From IMG/VR virus record IMGVR_UViG_3300025000_000077, positions 1 through 64,000 of that record: a stretch of DNA of 64,000 bases, one strand, 5' to 3'. The stretch's first letter is position 1; every line of letters starts with the position of its first letter. Of the stretch, positions 1 to 7,712 are shown in pieces. The position numbers and the translations under genes were made by a program. This stretch comes from a virus. Under the pieces are notes generated by a model. The model was not told the origin of the DNA, ran no database searches, and saw only the letters and a list, made by a program, of their open reading frames with translations.

Positions 1-61
1 TGATAGTTTATAATATCCATAAGGGGAAGGAAGGGAAGTTACCAAAGAAATTTAGAAAAGG

Positions 62-535
62 ATGGTCTTAACAATGGCAATGATCACAGACAAAGGAATC
101 GAAGAATTAAATAAACTATCAGAAGAAGATGGTTCAGGAATTCTCTTTTGTCCTGAGGACCTTCAAGAATCATACCCCTATGCATACGCACTTGCTAAAT
201 GCGTGGGCTGGACTGAAGAGCAAATAGCCGATGCACTTCGATTTATTCAAAATAAATGTGATATCGAAGGAGCCAGAGCCGGAACGACATTAAGACAAAT
301 CATAACGATGCTAAGTGAACAAACTGATAATATGGTTCAAGTGCTTGACAAATATAAGATAAAGTATGATGATATAAACCCTAAGAAAAAGTCATTCTTT
401 GATATTGTAGATACCATTGCTAAAAGTAAAATGGGAGCAAGGGAGATGTTTTATCTGTTTAATTGTACGGGTGTAGGGTTGGAGTTTATTGATATTGTGT
501 ATAGTTACAGGCATGAGATTTACAGGGAAGAATGA
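62..535 (+). CDS. hypothetical protein
   Basis: Reads as a soluble acidic protein of 157 residues that I do not recognise. There are three possible starts within 20 bases (62, 74, 80); a purine-rich stretch around 20-38 is the only leader signal, so the start is uncertain. No transmembrane segment, Cys pair or known motif is visible. The stop is followed within a few bases by a GC-rich hairpin of IS200/IS605 type, so the gene lies just outside that mobile-element remnant. Confidence 0.6.
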   Translation: MVLTMAMITDKGIEELNKLSEEDGSGILFCPEDLQESYPYAYALAKCVGWTEEQIADALRFIQNKCDIEGARAGTTLRQIITMLSEQTDNMVQVLDKYKIKYDDINPKKKSFFDIVDTIAKSKMGAREMFYLFNCTGVGLEFIDIVYSYRHEIYREE

Positions 536-543
536 TGGAGTGA

Positions 544-640
544 TTGAACTACCCCGCCATAAATGACGGGGATTCTTAGTTCATTCCCCTCTCTTTTGAG
601 AGTGAGTCCCTAAGCTCTGCCCGTAGTCCCTACGGTGAAA
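544..640 (+). mobile_element. IS200/IS605-type terminal hairpin remnant
   Basis: The segment holds CCCCGCCATAAATGACGGGG, a five-base-pair GC stem with a short loop, followed by ATTCTTAGTTCATTC. A GC hairpin followed by this kind of tail resembles the right ends of archaeal IS200/IS605 elements (the 3' part of tnpB and its guide RNA). No tnpA or tnpB is present, so this is a solo end or a remnant. A second stem, CTCTCTTTTGAGAG, and CGTAGTCCCTACG follow. The assignment is from pattern memory. Confidence 0.5.
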
Positions 641-671
641 TTAGATTCTGTAAAACATTAGGTGTATTAAA

Positions 672-1370
672 ATGATTGAAGTTAAAATCGGTGACTGCTT
701 TGAAATCTTGCAGGAATATCCAGACAATTGTTTTGATTTAGTCCTTACAGATCCTCCATATGGGATCGGGGAAACTGGATCTCATAGCAAGTCAAGAAAA
801 AGGAAGTCTGGGTACACACAAAACAAGGAAAAAAACTGGCATTCTTCTTCAAAAGCTGCACCAGTAATTGACATGGATTATACATGGGATGAAAAATTAT
901 CACAAGAACATATTAATGAGATATTAAGAGTTTCAAAAAATCAGATAATTTTTGGTGGTAATTATTATGCTGATTGGTTGCCAGCTTCCCCCTGTTGGAT
1001 TGTTTGGGATAAGAAAAATGGAAAGTCTGACTATGCTGATTGTGAACTTGCTTGGACTTCATTTAAAACATCAACACGTCTTTTTTCTTACAGATGGAAC
1101 GGTATGCTGCAGGAGAACATGAAGTTTAAGGAGAAGAGGGTTTATCCAGCACAAAAACCGTTAGCTCTTTTTAAATGGTGTTTAGAGACTTTCGCTAAAC
1201 CTGGTCAGAAGATATTAGATCCTTGTTGTGGATCAGGAACGGCTATAAGAGTATGCAGAGAACTAGGATTAGATGTTATTGGGATAGATAAGAATCCAGA
1301 TTCTTTACAAATCATTAAAGAAAGAGCTTTATTAAACATGCCTGAACTTTCTATTTATGAGGATAAGTAA
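672..1370 (+). CDS. DNA adenine N6-methyltransferase, beta class
   Basis: Methylates adenine in DNA using S-adenosylmethionine. The catalytic DPPY motif is near residue 27 (LTDPPYGIG) and the SAM-binding motif DPCCGSGTA lies near residue 184, followed by VIGIDKNPDS. The catalytic motif coming before the SAM motif is the beta-class order. The length of 232 residues is usual for a phage orphan methylase, and no restriction partner is nearby. The leader AGGTGTATTAAA precedes ATG 672. The gene is bracketed by two IS200/IS605-like hairpins, which suggests it arrived with or beside a transposon. Target sequence is unknown; protection from host restriction is an inference. Confidence 0.9.
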   Translation: MIEVKIGDCFEILQEYPDNCFDLVLTDPPYGIGETGSHSKSRKRKSGYTQNKEKNWHSSSKAAPVIDMDYTWDEKLSQEHINEILRVSKNQIIFGGNYYADWLPASPCWIVWDKKNGKSDYADCELAWTSFKTSTRLFSYRWNGMLQENMKFKEKRVYPAQKPLALFKWCLETFAKPGQKILDPCCGSGTAIRVCRELGLDVIGIDKNPDSLQIIKERALLNMPELSIYEDK

Positions 1371-1390
1371 AAGCGATAGATTACTTAACT

Positions 1391-1455
1391 GCGAGGCTCC
1401 GCTCTCATCCCCTCCCTAAAGGAAGGGGTCTTCTCGCTGCGCCTCCGCGCTCCCC
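1391..1455 (+). mobile_element. second IS200/IS605-type hairpin remnant
   Basis: ATCCCCTCCCTAAAGGAAGG followed by GGTCTTCTCGC forms a GC stem with a CTAAA loop and a TCTTCTCGC tail, a pattern I associate with IS200/IS605 right ends in archaea. It lies just after the adenine methyltransferase. Its sequence differs from the hairpin at 544, so the two are not ends of one simple direct copy. Confidence 0.5.
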
Positions 1456-1464
1456 GAGATAAAA

Positions 1465-1680
1465 ATGAACCAAATTGACAAACAAAAACTGGAATCACTC
1501 AGAAAAGATAAAGACTTCGAAGCTAAATTAAAATTTCTATGCAATGCTTATGACGACGAAAACGGACGGTGGCCTGAAAGCAGTCTCGAGGGTGGTGCAT
1601 TGTTCAGTTATTATCAAGGAGTCGATGACTGGACTGAATACTGGAAAGAATTAGAAACCAAACTCGGTAGAAATGTATAG
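1465..1680 (+). CDS. small hypothetical protein
   Basis: A charged 71-residue soluble protein, rich in Lys, Asp and Glu, with an aromatic C-terminal half (FSYYQGVDDWTEYW). I do not recognise it. It starts right after the hairpin remnant at 1391-1455 and has no strong ribosome binding site, so expression is less certain than for its neighbours. Confidence 0.55.
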   Translation: MNQIDKQKLESLRKDKDFEAKLKFLCNAYDDENGRWPESSLEGGALFSYYQGVDDWTEYWKELETKLGRNV

Positions 1681-1735
1681 TTATTTATAAAAAAACATAG
1701 AACGGGAAAACATGGATACTAATTGAGGATAAATC

Positions 1736-2176
1736 ATGAGGGATATTAAATTCAGAGGTAAAACTTATTCCGGTGAATGGGTCATTGGAAATTATTCTGT
1801 AAGTTCATTCCATTATGATCTCGATAACCCTGGGAGAAAAATACACTCTATAATGACAGAGAATGCCCTACATAATATAGATCCTGAAACACTAGGGCAA
1901 TATATAGAACAGCACTCCAAAGACGGAGATGATATTTATGAAGGGGATGTCGTAGAATCAAAAGATGTTATTATCTTTTGCCTAAATGAGTACATAACCG
2001 AATGTAAAGCATGTGTATACGGGCACGGTGTAGTTGAATGGAATTCCCCGAATTTCAGAATAAAAAGACTGAACGGGTCTGAGTTTTATGATCCAATGGG
2101 TGATCGTTTTGAATGGAGTGAATTAAGAGTAATTGGGAATATGTGGGACAATCCTGAACTTCTCAAGGGGGAATAA
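1736..2176 (+). CDS. YopX-like protein
   Basis: The N-terminus MRDIKFRGKTYSGEWVIGNY and the later DPETLGQYIEQHSKDGDDIYEGDVV are the hallmarks of the YopX family, common in phages and prophages. The family takes its name from a Bacillus phage gene; its function is unknown. The 146-residue length is normal. The start has GAGGATAAATC ahead of it. Nothing here shows whether it acts in replication, host takeover or regulation. Confidence 0.85.
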   Translation: MRDIKFRGKTYSGEWVIGNYSVSSFHYDLDNPGRKIHSIMTENALHNIDPETLGQYIEQHSKDGDDIYEGDVVESKDVIIFCLNEYITECKACVYGHGVVEWNSPNFRIKRLNGSEFYDPMGDRFEWSELRVIGNMWDNPELLKGE

Positions 2177-2256
2177 ACAATTAATACTTTCATACTCGAA
2201 TCAACAGACAGATGGAAAACCCGCTCCACCGAGGAAATATCGAGAAGGGTGGGCAA

Positions 2257-2499
2257 ATGTTAGACATTGAAAAACTCACTGACATTGAACTGAAACTTAT
2301 ATTCAACGGCCTGAACGAACTACCCCTTTCACTCGATAAACGGTATTATGATGCACAATTACAATTAACGGATATTACGAGAGAAGGCATCAGGAATCGG
2401 GGCATTGAAAAACATGATATACAAATAGATTTTACTTACAATATGGATGAAGTGAATAGAGGAAAAGTACAGGGTGCTAATGGGAAATGGATGAAATGA
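2257..2499 (+). CDS. small hypothetical protein
   Basis: An 80-residue soluble protein starting MLDIEKLTDIELK. I chose ATG 2257 because GAAGGGTGGG lies at the right distance before it; an upstream in-frame ATG at 2212 would add 15 unconvincing residues. No motif recognised. It sits in a row of small genes leading to cdc6. Confidence 0.6.
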   Translation: MLDIEKLTDIELKLIFNGLNELPLSLDKRYYDAQLQLTDITREGIRNRGIEKHDIQIDFTYNMDEVNRGKVQGANGKWMK

Positions 2500-2552
2500 A
2501 GGTATTTATAGATGAATAATCCCATTATTGAAAATAAGAGAGGTGTTTAAAA

Positions 2553-2678
2553 ATGCCATGCCCTTATAAAAAACAATGTCCTCACGTGGACCCAGATGGC
2601 CGTATATGCAATGATGACGCGGGTACATGGGATTACTGCGGGTCTTTTAAAAGAAATGCAAACGGAGAGTTCAAGTAA
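2553..2678 (+). CDS. tiny four-Cys protein
   Basis: A 41-residue protein with Cys at positions 3, 9, 19 and 29 and a His after the second Cys, enough to bind one zinc ion. ATG 2553 has GAGAGGTG seven bases before it, a good binding site. Another reading frame on the same bases has no such leader. The stop runs into the origin region in front of cdc6. Function unknown. Confidence 0.6.
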   Translation: MPCPYKKQCPHVDPDGRICNDDAGTWDYCGSFKRNANGEFK

Positions 2679-2847
2679 ATTCAATTACTTATTTACTTTT
2701 TTGCAGTTTGTTTTTTTGATACTACATATATCCTCCTTCCTAAGGAAACAAATAACGGACTATACATATCCTCCTTAAGAAGAAATGAATATACTTAAAT
2801 ACTTCCTAAGCATGTTATGTATATCGTTTCCTAAGGAGGAATGAGCT
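2679..2847 (+). promoter_or_regulatory. putative replication origin, left part, and cdc6 leader
   Basis: A gene-free, AT-rich stretch that carries palindromic elements: TTCCTAAGGAAA (2737-2748), CCTCCTTAAGA (2770-2780), TTCCTAAG (2803-2810) and TTTCCTAAGGAGGA (2827-2840). The last overlaps the ribosome binding site of cdc6. Related copies lie after cdc6. Repeats flanking an Orc1/Cdc6 gene are the usual sign of an archaeal origin with its recognition boxes. The overlap also suggests Cdc6 could damp its own expression. Confidence 0.65.
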
Positions 2848-2901
2848 ATAACTCCGAAAATATCACTATCTGATATACTAGCAACTGATAACCGCTTATT
2901 C

Positions 2902-4077
2902 GTGAATAAGAACGTAGTAAAGCCGAATTATACGCTTTCTAGCATTGACGATATCCTGCACAGGGATGATGAAATAAAAACTTATTACGAATATCTTAAG
3001 GATATATTTATCCACGTTTCCCCTAGCAACCTGTTCATATACGGCAAACCGGGATTAGGTAAAACCGTACTAACTAAACTGATCTTCGATGAGGTCCGGA
3101 GGGAAGCCGAGAACCGGGGAATAGACCTCTGTATCATCAATGTAAACTGTGATGAAATCCGCACAGAACATGCCATATTACAGAAACTAGTCCAGGAAAT
3201 GCCAACAACCGAGCCGAGAAGAGTTCTTGGTAACTCAAGAGATAATCACACTAAATATCTAAAATATCTGATCGACAAGTACCCAGGCATACTAATCTTT
3301 GTTTTTGATGAACTGGATAAATCATCAAGTCCTGAAATGATTAACGGAATTATCAGAACTCAATCTGCTGCATCTGGCCAGTTTCCCACTGTAATAGGCA
3401 TCACAAACGACTTAGAATTGAAGGACAGGTTTCCATCTCAACTCAAGAGCGTTTTATGTGAGAACGGCCTGATAATCAACCCATACGACGCATTACAGCT
3501 ATTCGATATCATCAGAGCAAGAGCAAATCTCGCATTTAAAAAGGATGTAATAGCCGATTCCGAGGTATCCTTATGTTCTGCATATGCCGCCCAGGACCAC
3601 GGAGACGCACGGAGAGCTATTGATCTCTTGCGGGTTTCTGGAGAGGTAGCTGAATCCAAGAACCACGCTCACATTGAAGAAGAGGACGTCAGAGAAGCAC
3701 ATCACAAACTAGAGGTAGATAAAGTAATCGAAGTCGTAAAGACGCTTCCCAGCCAGTCTAAGATTGCCCTGCTGTCCTGCATATACGTTGACAACTCCCC
3801 AAAAGAGAACGATACTAACAATATATACGCAGTGTATAGAAGCATATGCGATAGACTCGGATACGATTCATTAACTCAGAGGAGAGTAACTGACCTTCTT
3901 TCTGAACTCGATCAACTAGGAATTATAAAAGGGTCAAACTTTTTTAAAGGCAGGCAGGGGAGAAAGAAAATAATAACCAAGATCACGTCAAAAGAACAGG
4001 CACTCGATGTAATTTACTGCGAATTCGGAGAATTGGAAGGAAAGCAGGGAGAATTCATAAGAGGTTTAAATGGGTGA
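2902..4077 (+). CDS. cdc6: Orc1/Cdc6 replication initiator
   Basis: Binds the origin and loads MCM. AAA+ features are clear: Walker A GKPGLGKT (residues 48-55 from GTG 2902), Walker B LIFVFDELDK (131-140), sensor 1 GITND, sensor 2 GDARRAIDLL, then a C-terminal winged helix. GTG 2902 has no binding site before it. The same frame is open back to 2845 and encodes a plausible N-terminus (ITPKISLSDILATDNRLF), and GGAGGA at 2835-2840 would place initiation at ATA 2848. The nearby ATG 2841 is in another frame. The true start is therefore probably upstream and non-canonical. Repeats on both sides point to an origin here. It pairs functionally with the MCM gene at 53.9 kb. Confidence 0.95.
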   Translation: MNKNVVKPNYTLSSIDDILHRDDEIKTYYEYLKDIFIHVSPSNLFIYGKPGLGKTVLTKLIFDEVRREAENRGIDLCIINVNCDEIRTEHAILQKLVQEMPTTEPRRVLGNSRDNHTKYLKYLIDKYPGILIFVFDELDKSSSPEMINGIIRTQSAASGQFPTVIGITNDLELKDRFPSQLKSVLCENGLIINPYDALQLFDIIRARANLAFKKDVIADSEVSLCSAYAAQDHGDARRAIDLLRVSGEVAESKNHAHIEEEDVREAHHKLEVDKVIEVVKTLPSQSKIALLSCIYVDNSPKENDTNNIYAVYRSICDRLGYDSLTQRRVTDLLSELDQLGIIKGSNFFKGRQGRKKIITKITSKEQALDVIYCEFGELEGKQGEFIRGLNG

Positions 4078-4319
4078 GTATGTATCCGGCTTCCTAAGGA
4101 GAACAAAATGAGAAGAACGTATATTGATTCTTTAATGTTCTATACATATTATAGTTAATGTTCTCGTGTTCTAGTTATGTAATTAATAGTATAAATAGTT
4201 AATTAAAGAACACTGTATAAAAGTATATCATAAATAATAACTAATCATAAAATAGAGTTCCTTAGGAAACGCAATACCCATATCTTGATTTTAGTTTATT
4301 CAAAAAGGAGTTTAAAACA
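4078..4319 (+). promoter_or_regulatory. putative origin, right part (AT-rich)
   Basis: Contains TTCCTAAGGA (4091-4100) and TTCCTTAGGAA (4258-4268), matching the boxes upstream of cdc6, around a very AT-rich core of about 150 bases with many TATA and TTAAT runs. Such a core could be the unwinding element. A 16-codon frame at 4108-4158 has a binding-site-like AAGGAG before it but is too short to call. Confidence 0.6.
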
Positions 4320-4724
4320 ATGGGATACTACACAGACCTACACTGCAAAGCAATCATAAAACCAGAACACCGAGCCGCTATCCAAAAAATCGTCTTTGAA
4401 AATTCCTCATGGAAAGAGTATTTTACTCACGATTTCGTAGAACTTCAAAGAGCAGATTTGATTCCCTTCGGGGATGCCAAATTAAAACCATCTGAGATAT
4501 TCGACGGCACAAACCTACACATCGAATGTTCAATCAAAAACTATTATAGTGAAATTGAGCATTTCTTTGAAATGTTAAAAGAACTATCGGAAGTGATTTC
4601 TGAGTATAAATCTTACGGTGAAAATGATTTCGAATGCGTTGACGTGGGCGACGATGCCATACAAGTGCAGAGCTGGTATAATCATCTCACTGGATTAATT
4701 GAAGAAGTTGAAGTGATACTATAA
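4320..4724 (+). CDS. hypothetical protein
   Basis: A 134-residue soluble protein beginning MGYYTDLHCKAII, a kind of opening seen in small phage proteins of unknown role. AAAAAGGAG sits ten bases before the ATG. The next gene begins 14 bases after the stop, so the two are probably co-transcribed. The gene follows the origin region, which suggests early expression, but no function can be assigned. Confidence 0.75.
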   Translation: MGYYTDLHCKAIIKPEHRAAIQKIVFENSSWKEYFTHDFVELQRADLIPFGDAKLKPSEIFDGTNLHIECSIKNYYSEIEHFFEMLKELSEVISEYKSYGENDFECVDVGDDAIQVQSWYNHLTGLIEEVEVIL

Positions 4725-4738
4725 AGGAGTAATAAAAC

Positions 4739-5230
4739 ATGTCTGAACACATAACCACAGTCCAGATTTACTATGGGCCTGAAACCATAGGCTCGGCTGA
4801 AATTACTTTTCACACAGATGTTAAAGACAAAGACGGGCATATGTATGAATACGCGTGGGTTCTGAGTAATATCCAAATTCAAGGAGCTCACAAAGAAACG
4901 TTAGATGAACTACATTACCGAGTTTACGCCGTCCTTGATATAATAAATAAAGTAGGCGTTGCGCTCACATTGGGAGATCCAAAACGTGATTTATGCACGT
5001 CGAGTTTTATGATACATCACACTCAACTGGTAGAAAGCGACATCTCAAAAATCACATACATCGGTGAAATCCCTGTAAAAGAGCCCCCCTCTGAAATTGA
5101 ACTTATAAGGGAGGCTCTAAACATGCTAGCAAATGAAATTGTTCATATGCAGAGAACGGACGGGCGAACGTGGTCTGAGCACACGAATGAATTTTTGTTC
5201 AAGTACAATAAACTCATTGGAAAAGAATAA
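4739..5230 (+). CDS. hypothetical protein
   Basis: A 163-residue soluble protein with a beta-rich first half and a helical end (IELIREALNMLANEIVHM). The leader AAAGGAGTAATAAAAC supports ATG 4739. It forms a two-gene unit with the gene before it. No family recognised. Confidence 0.7.
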   Translation: MSEHITTVQIYYGPETIGSAEITFHTDVKDKDGHMYEYAWVLSNIQIQGAHKETLDELHYRVYAVLDIINKVGVALTLGDPKRDLCTSSFMIHHTQLVESDISKITYIGEIPVKEPPSEIELIREALNMLANEIVHMQRTDGRTWSEHTNEFLFKYNKLIGKE

Positions 5231-5451
5231 GTCCTGCCACTCTCCAGGATCAACCCCCGCCACCCACACACAACCCCCACGTTCTCTTTTTTTCAATTCG
5301 TGAGTAAACAGTTTAGACGTGGGGAGATTGGTTGGTGTGGGGGCTTAGAATTGCTTGGTTTTTGTGACAAGGCCCATTTAATAGTTACAGGCAAAACTAT
5401 ATATAGTTTCACCGCTATACTATAATATACAGTAAAGGAGGACTGACACAA
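5231..5451. promoter_or_regulatory. intergenic hairpin and promoter
   Basis: The first half forms a long imperfect inverted repeat: CCCCACGT (5275-5282) pairs perfectly with ACGTGGGG (5317-5324), and outer C-rich and G-rich arms (about 5254-5270 and 5333-5344) extend it. This may end the upstream transcript. The bases CTGCCACTCTCCAGGATCAA at 5234 recur at 6721. The second half holds a TATA-like ACTATATATAGT (about 5398) and AAAGGAGGA before the next gene, so a new transcript probably starts here. Confidence 0.5.
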
Positions 5452-5655
5452 ATGATTAACGAAATATTAAAAATTGGTGACGAAATAAAAACAGCATTTT
5501 CAAAAGCACCGTTCTGTGTAACTGAAGTAGGGAAGCATTACGCAAGAGCAGAGGGAGCACGAGGCAGGAAGCTATTCATCAGCCAAAATGTAAACAGTGG
5601 AAGACTATACGCAACAGATATCAAAAATAAAAAAGAATGTGAATTTTTTATTTAA
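5452..5655 (+). CDS. small hypothetical protein
   Basis: A basic 67-residue protein with an excellent leader (AAAGGAGGACTGACACAA). It has one Cys and a Lys/Arg-rich core (GARGRKLF), so nucleic-acid contact is possible but unproven. First gene of a run of five small genes that share GGTGAT-type leaders. Confidence 0.65.
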   Translation: MINEILKIGDEIKTAFSKAPFCVTEVGKHYARAEGARGRKLFISQNVNSGRLYATDIKNKKECEFFI

Positions 5656-5673
5656 TCTGTTTTAGGTGATAAT

Positions 5674-5895
5674 ATGAATGAATCGTGGAGTTCTGGACTT
5701 TTCATAAATGGAAATGATGTTTATGAATTCATAAAAATTAAATGTAGACTTGATGGGAGAGTATCGTTAAATGAATTAATGACCAGATATTCAGATCCAA
5801 TTGAAGTTAATAAAGAAGTTGATGAATTAGTCAAAACAGGATTAATAAAAAGAGATTATTCAGAAGACGTTGAAATTTACTACGGGGCTGTTTGA
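5674..5895 (+). CDS. small protein, possibly winged helix
   Basis: A 73-residue protein. The pattern of helix, short helix (VSLNELMTRY), recognition-like helix (IEVNKEVDELVKTGLI) and a short wing (KRDYSEDVEIYYG) resembles a winged-helix domain, so it may be a DNA-binding regulator. This is inference from the residue pattern only. The leader is AGGTGATAATATG. Confidence 0.6.
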   Translation: MNESWSSGLFINGNDVYEFIKIKCRLDGRVSLNELMTRYSDPIEVNKEVDELVKTGLIKRDYSEDVEIYYGAV

Positions 5896-5902
5896 ATTGG
5901 TG

Positions 5903-6151
5903 ATGAGGAAAACCAGATCAATGTGTTCAGGATGCAGAGATGATTTTTATAACGGTCATAATGACTTAGGTGTTAACGAATGTTGGTCTTTTAAAACTGC
6001 CGAAATCGTAAAAGTTATTTATGTCGGGTATTGGGAAAGACCCCCATACATAAATAAACCAATCGAAAAAAGATTATCTTGTTATAGAAAACGAGATTGT
6101 GTATTTGTAAAAGTCCCAGACCAATCCACGAGGAAAAAACTTTCACTTTAA
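5903..6151 (+). CDS. phage-type Cys-rich protein (CxxCRDDFYN family)
   Basis: The opening MRKTRSMCSGCRDDFYNGHN and later ECWSFKTAEIVK match a small protein widely found in phages and archaea, of unknown role. CSGC and a later ECW and SCY could hold zinc. I start at ATG 5903, just after GGTG; another in-frame ATG at 5921 is possible, and 5870 is too early because it overlaps the preceding gene. Confidence 0.7.
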   Translation: MRKTRSMCSGCRDDFYNGHNDLGVNECWSFKTAEIVKVIYVGYWERPPYINKPIEKRLSCYRKRDCVFVKVPDQSTRKKLSL

Positions 6152-6166
6152 ATCATTGGTGATAAA

Positions 6167-6379
6167 ATGCCGAGACCGCGAAAACTAGAACAAATCATTA
6201 TCACAGGCGATATTAAAATAAAAAAGTCAGAGTTCCAAACAGGTTTTAGAGGCACTGTCGATGCATGGGGACAGATTAAGACTGTAGGAAAAGAATATGA
6301 TAATTGTGAATTTGAGATTTATGTGAAGAATAGGAAAGAAGAGCCCCATAAAACAAAATCGACGGAGACGTATGAATAA
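6167..6379 (+). CDS. small hypothetical protein
   Basis: A basic, 70-residue protein (MPRPRKLEQIIITGDIKIKK) with beta-strand character. The leader TTGGTGATAAAATG supports the start. No family recognised. Confidence 0.6.
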   Translation: MPRPRKLEQIIITGDIKIKKSEFQTGFRGTVDAWGQIKTVGKEYDNCEFEIYVKNRKEEPHKTKSTETYE

Positions 6380-6381
6380 TC

Positions 6382-6648
6382 ATGACTGAACTTTCTTGGT
6401 TTGAAACGAATGATAAAATATTCACTCTTAAAACATACATCCCCCTATCCCTATCAGAAGACGACGGAGACATCTACGCTGAAAATACAGAGTATGGAAT
6501 ATTAGGACTTGGAAACACTGAGAAAGAAGCCGTAGAAGATGCAAGAGTCAATCTTGGACAGATATATGAATGGAAGTTTGAAGAAGAATTGCCTTTGCCT
6601 TTTGAGATTCCGGAATGGCTTGAAAAAATAGATAAGTTGATGGAATGA
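6382..6648 (+). CDS. small acidic protein, weakly HicB-like
   Basis: An acidic 88-residue protein. The stretch GILGLGNTEKEAVEDARVNL followed by an aromatic helix resembles the middle of HicB-type antitoxin folds, where a strand is followed by EAVxxAxxxL. No HicA toxin is next to it, so a toxin-antitoxin role is not supported. It starts three bases after the previous stop. Confidence 0.55.
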   Translation: MTELSWFETNDKIFTLKTYIPLSLSEDDGDIYAENTEYGILGLGNTEKEAVEDARVNLGQIYEWKFEEELPLPFEIPEWLEKIDKLME

Positions 6649-6847
6649 TTTAAATGAGTCTCCGAGAATCCCGCGAGAACCCACACTATCAAACCTGGAT
6701 AAAACTCCTTAAAATGAGAACTGCCACTCTCCCGGATCAACCCCCACTTTTAAACCCAGGAGAGCGGCTTCATCTTGATAATAAAAAAACGATCTTTTCT
6801 TTATTTAATTCTTTTGAATTGCAAAATATATATTAAAAAAGTAATCC

Positions 6848-7018
6848 TCAAATTTCCCCAGCCGCCGCCAATATCTCAACAGCAAATCTAAATTCCTCTT
6901 CGGCTCCCCGATTCCCTTCTTTTTTATGAAACTCAGCATGAGCTTTTAAAACTTCCATTGGGGAAAGATACCGAGATGTCCTAATGAGATGCCGTTTTTC
7001 AAGATCAAGGAATTTCAA
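6848..7018 (-). CDS. small charged protein, TTG start
   Basis: A 56-residue helical protein ending FAVEILAAAGEI. I read the start as TTG (7018-7016) because GGTGG lies seven bases before it and no other start fits. The first gene after a terminator-like hairpin at 7031-7070. Function unknown. Confidence 0.55.
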   Translation of the reverse strand: MKFLDLEKRHLIRTSRYLSPMEVLKAHAEFHKKEGNRGAEEEFRFAVEILAAAGEI

Positions 7019-7030
7019 TTTGAGACCACC

Positions 7031-7070
7031 TTAAAAAAAAGTAATTCCCAGATGAATTACACCTGGGATT
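7031..7070 (-). terminator. hairpin terminator, minus strand
   Basis: On the minus strand TCCCAG and CTGGGA (7063-7068 and 7046-7051) form a perfect stem, followed by a run of eight T (7033-7040 region). It lies just after the stop of the membrane-protein gene at 7080-7382 and would end that transcript. Confidence 0.65.
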
Positions 7071-7079
7071 CCAAATCAC

Positions 7080-7382
7080 TCAATCCTTTGCAGCGTCGAT
7101 CATCATTTTCCCTAATTCCTGAGCTTCCGCAGCAGTAAACCCATCCTTGGAAAGCTCCTTAGCGCGTAGGACAATCTTCCCAAGCTCAGGCAGGGAAATG
7201 TTACCTATTGCTCCCTCAACCTCCTCCACGAGTCCATTATAGTCATCCTGCAACTTCTCAGCAGTCTCATTGAGATCTTCAGGAAGCAGCTTAAACCCCT
7301 GCATCCGGGCATAGGCATAAAGCCCACCGATAAAAGTTATTGCTCCACCTAACGCTCCAAGTATAACAGCTATAATATCCAT
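7080..7382 (-). CDS. small membrane protein, one N-terminal TM
   Basis: 100 residues: a hydrophobic segment at about 4-25 (IIAVILGALGGAITFIGGLY) and then a long charged helical part. This shape fits a membrane-anchored accessory protein such as a spanin-like or holin-partner protein, but no lysis enzyme lies beside it, so a role in lysis is only a guess. It follows the next gene by six bases and ends at a terminator hairpin. Confidence 0.7.
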   Translation of the reverse strand: MDIIAVILGALGGAITFIGGLYAYARMQGFKLLPEDLNETAEKLQDDYNGLVEEVEGAIGNISLPELGKIVLRAKELSKDGFTAAEAQELGKMMIDAAKD

Positions 7383-7388
7383 TTTTCA

Positions 7389-7712
7389 TTACTCCTTATA
7401 TACACATAAAACTCGACTCACAATATTAAGAGCCTCGTCTTTCTCGGCACTCGTCAGAGTCCGCTTTCGTTTTGCTTCAATTATGCATTTCAGCCGGCTT
7501 TGATCACTTAAAACAAGGGCAGCCTTTTCAATGTCAATTTTTCCACTCTCGTCTGATGCAAATTTGTTTAGCAAACTTACTACATCATCGGAGAGTTCCA
7601 ATTTGGCAATTGAGCTATCTGCACCCTGTTTGTTTATGTGATTAGCGACATCCGAAGGGATTTTAAGTTTTATTACTATTCTATCGAGGATTCCGTATTT
7701 TTTTAAAATCAA
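7389..7712 (-). CDS. small protein, N-terminus probably longer
   Basis: 107 residues are counted from TTG 7712, but the frame stays open upstream and encodes a hydrophobic stretch (TLLTILGAAGLIL) that joins smoothly to the known part. The only good binding site, GGAGGG at 7792-7787, would start translation at ACG 7778, a non-standard start. The ATG at 7774 is in another frame and stops quickly. The likely product is thus about 129 residues with one membrane segment. The C-terminal part is helical and charged. Function unknown; it pairs with the next small membrane protein. Confidence 0.6.
   Translation of the reverse strand: MILKKYGILDRIVIKLKIPSDVANHINKQGADSSIAKLELSDDVVSLLNKFASDESGKIDIEKAALVLSDQSRLKCIIEAKRKRTLTSAEKDEALNIVSRVLCVYKE

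Noticed and set aside
6382-6648. Toxin-antitoxin pair
   Set aside because: The HicB-like look is weak and no small HicA-like partner with a Gly-His motif is beside it.
6654-6836. 60-residue frame after the HicB-like gene
   Set aside because: No binding site, low-complexity composition, and much of it runs through the repeated intergenic word at 6721-6745 and the hairpin after it.
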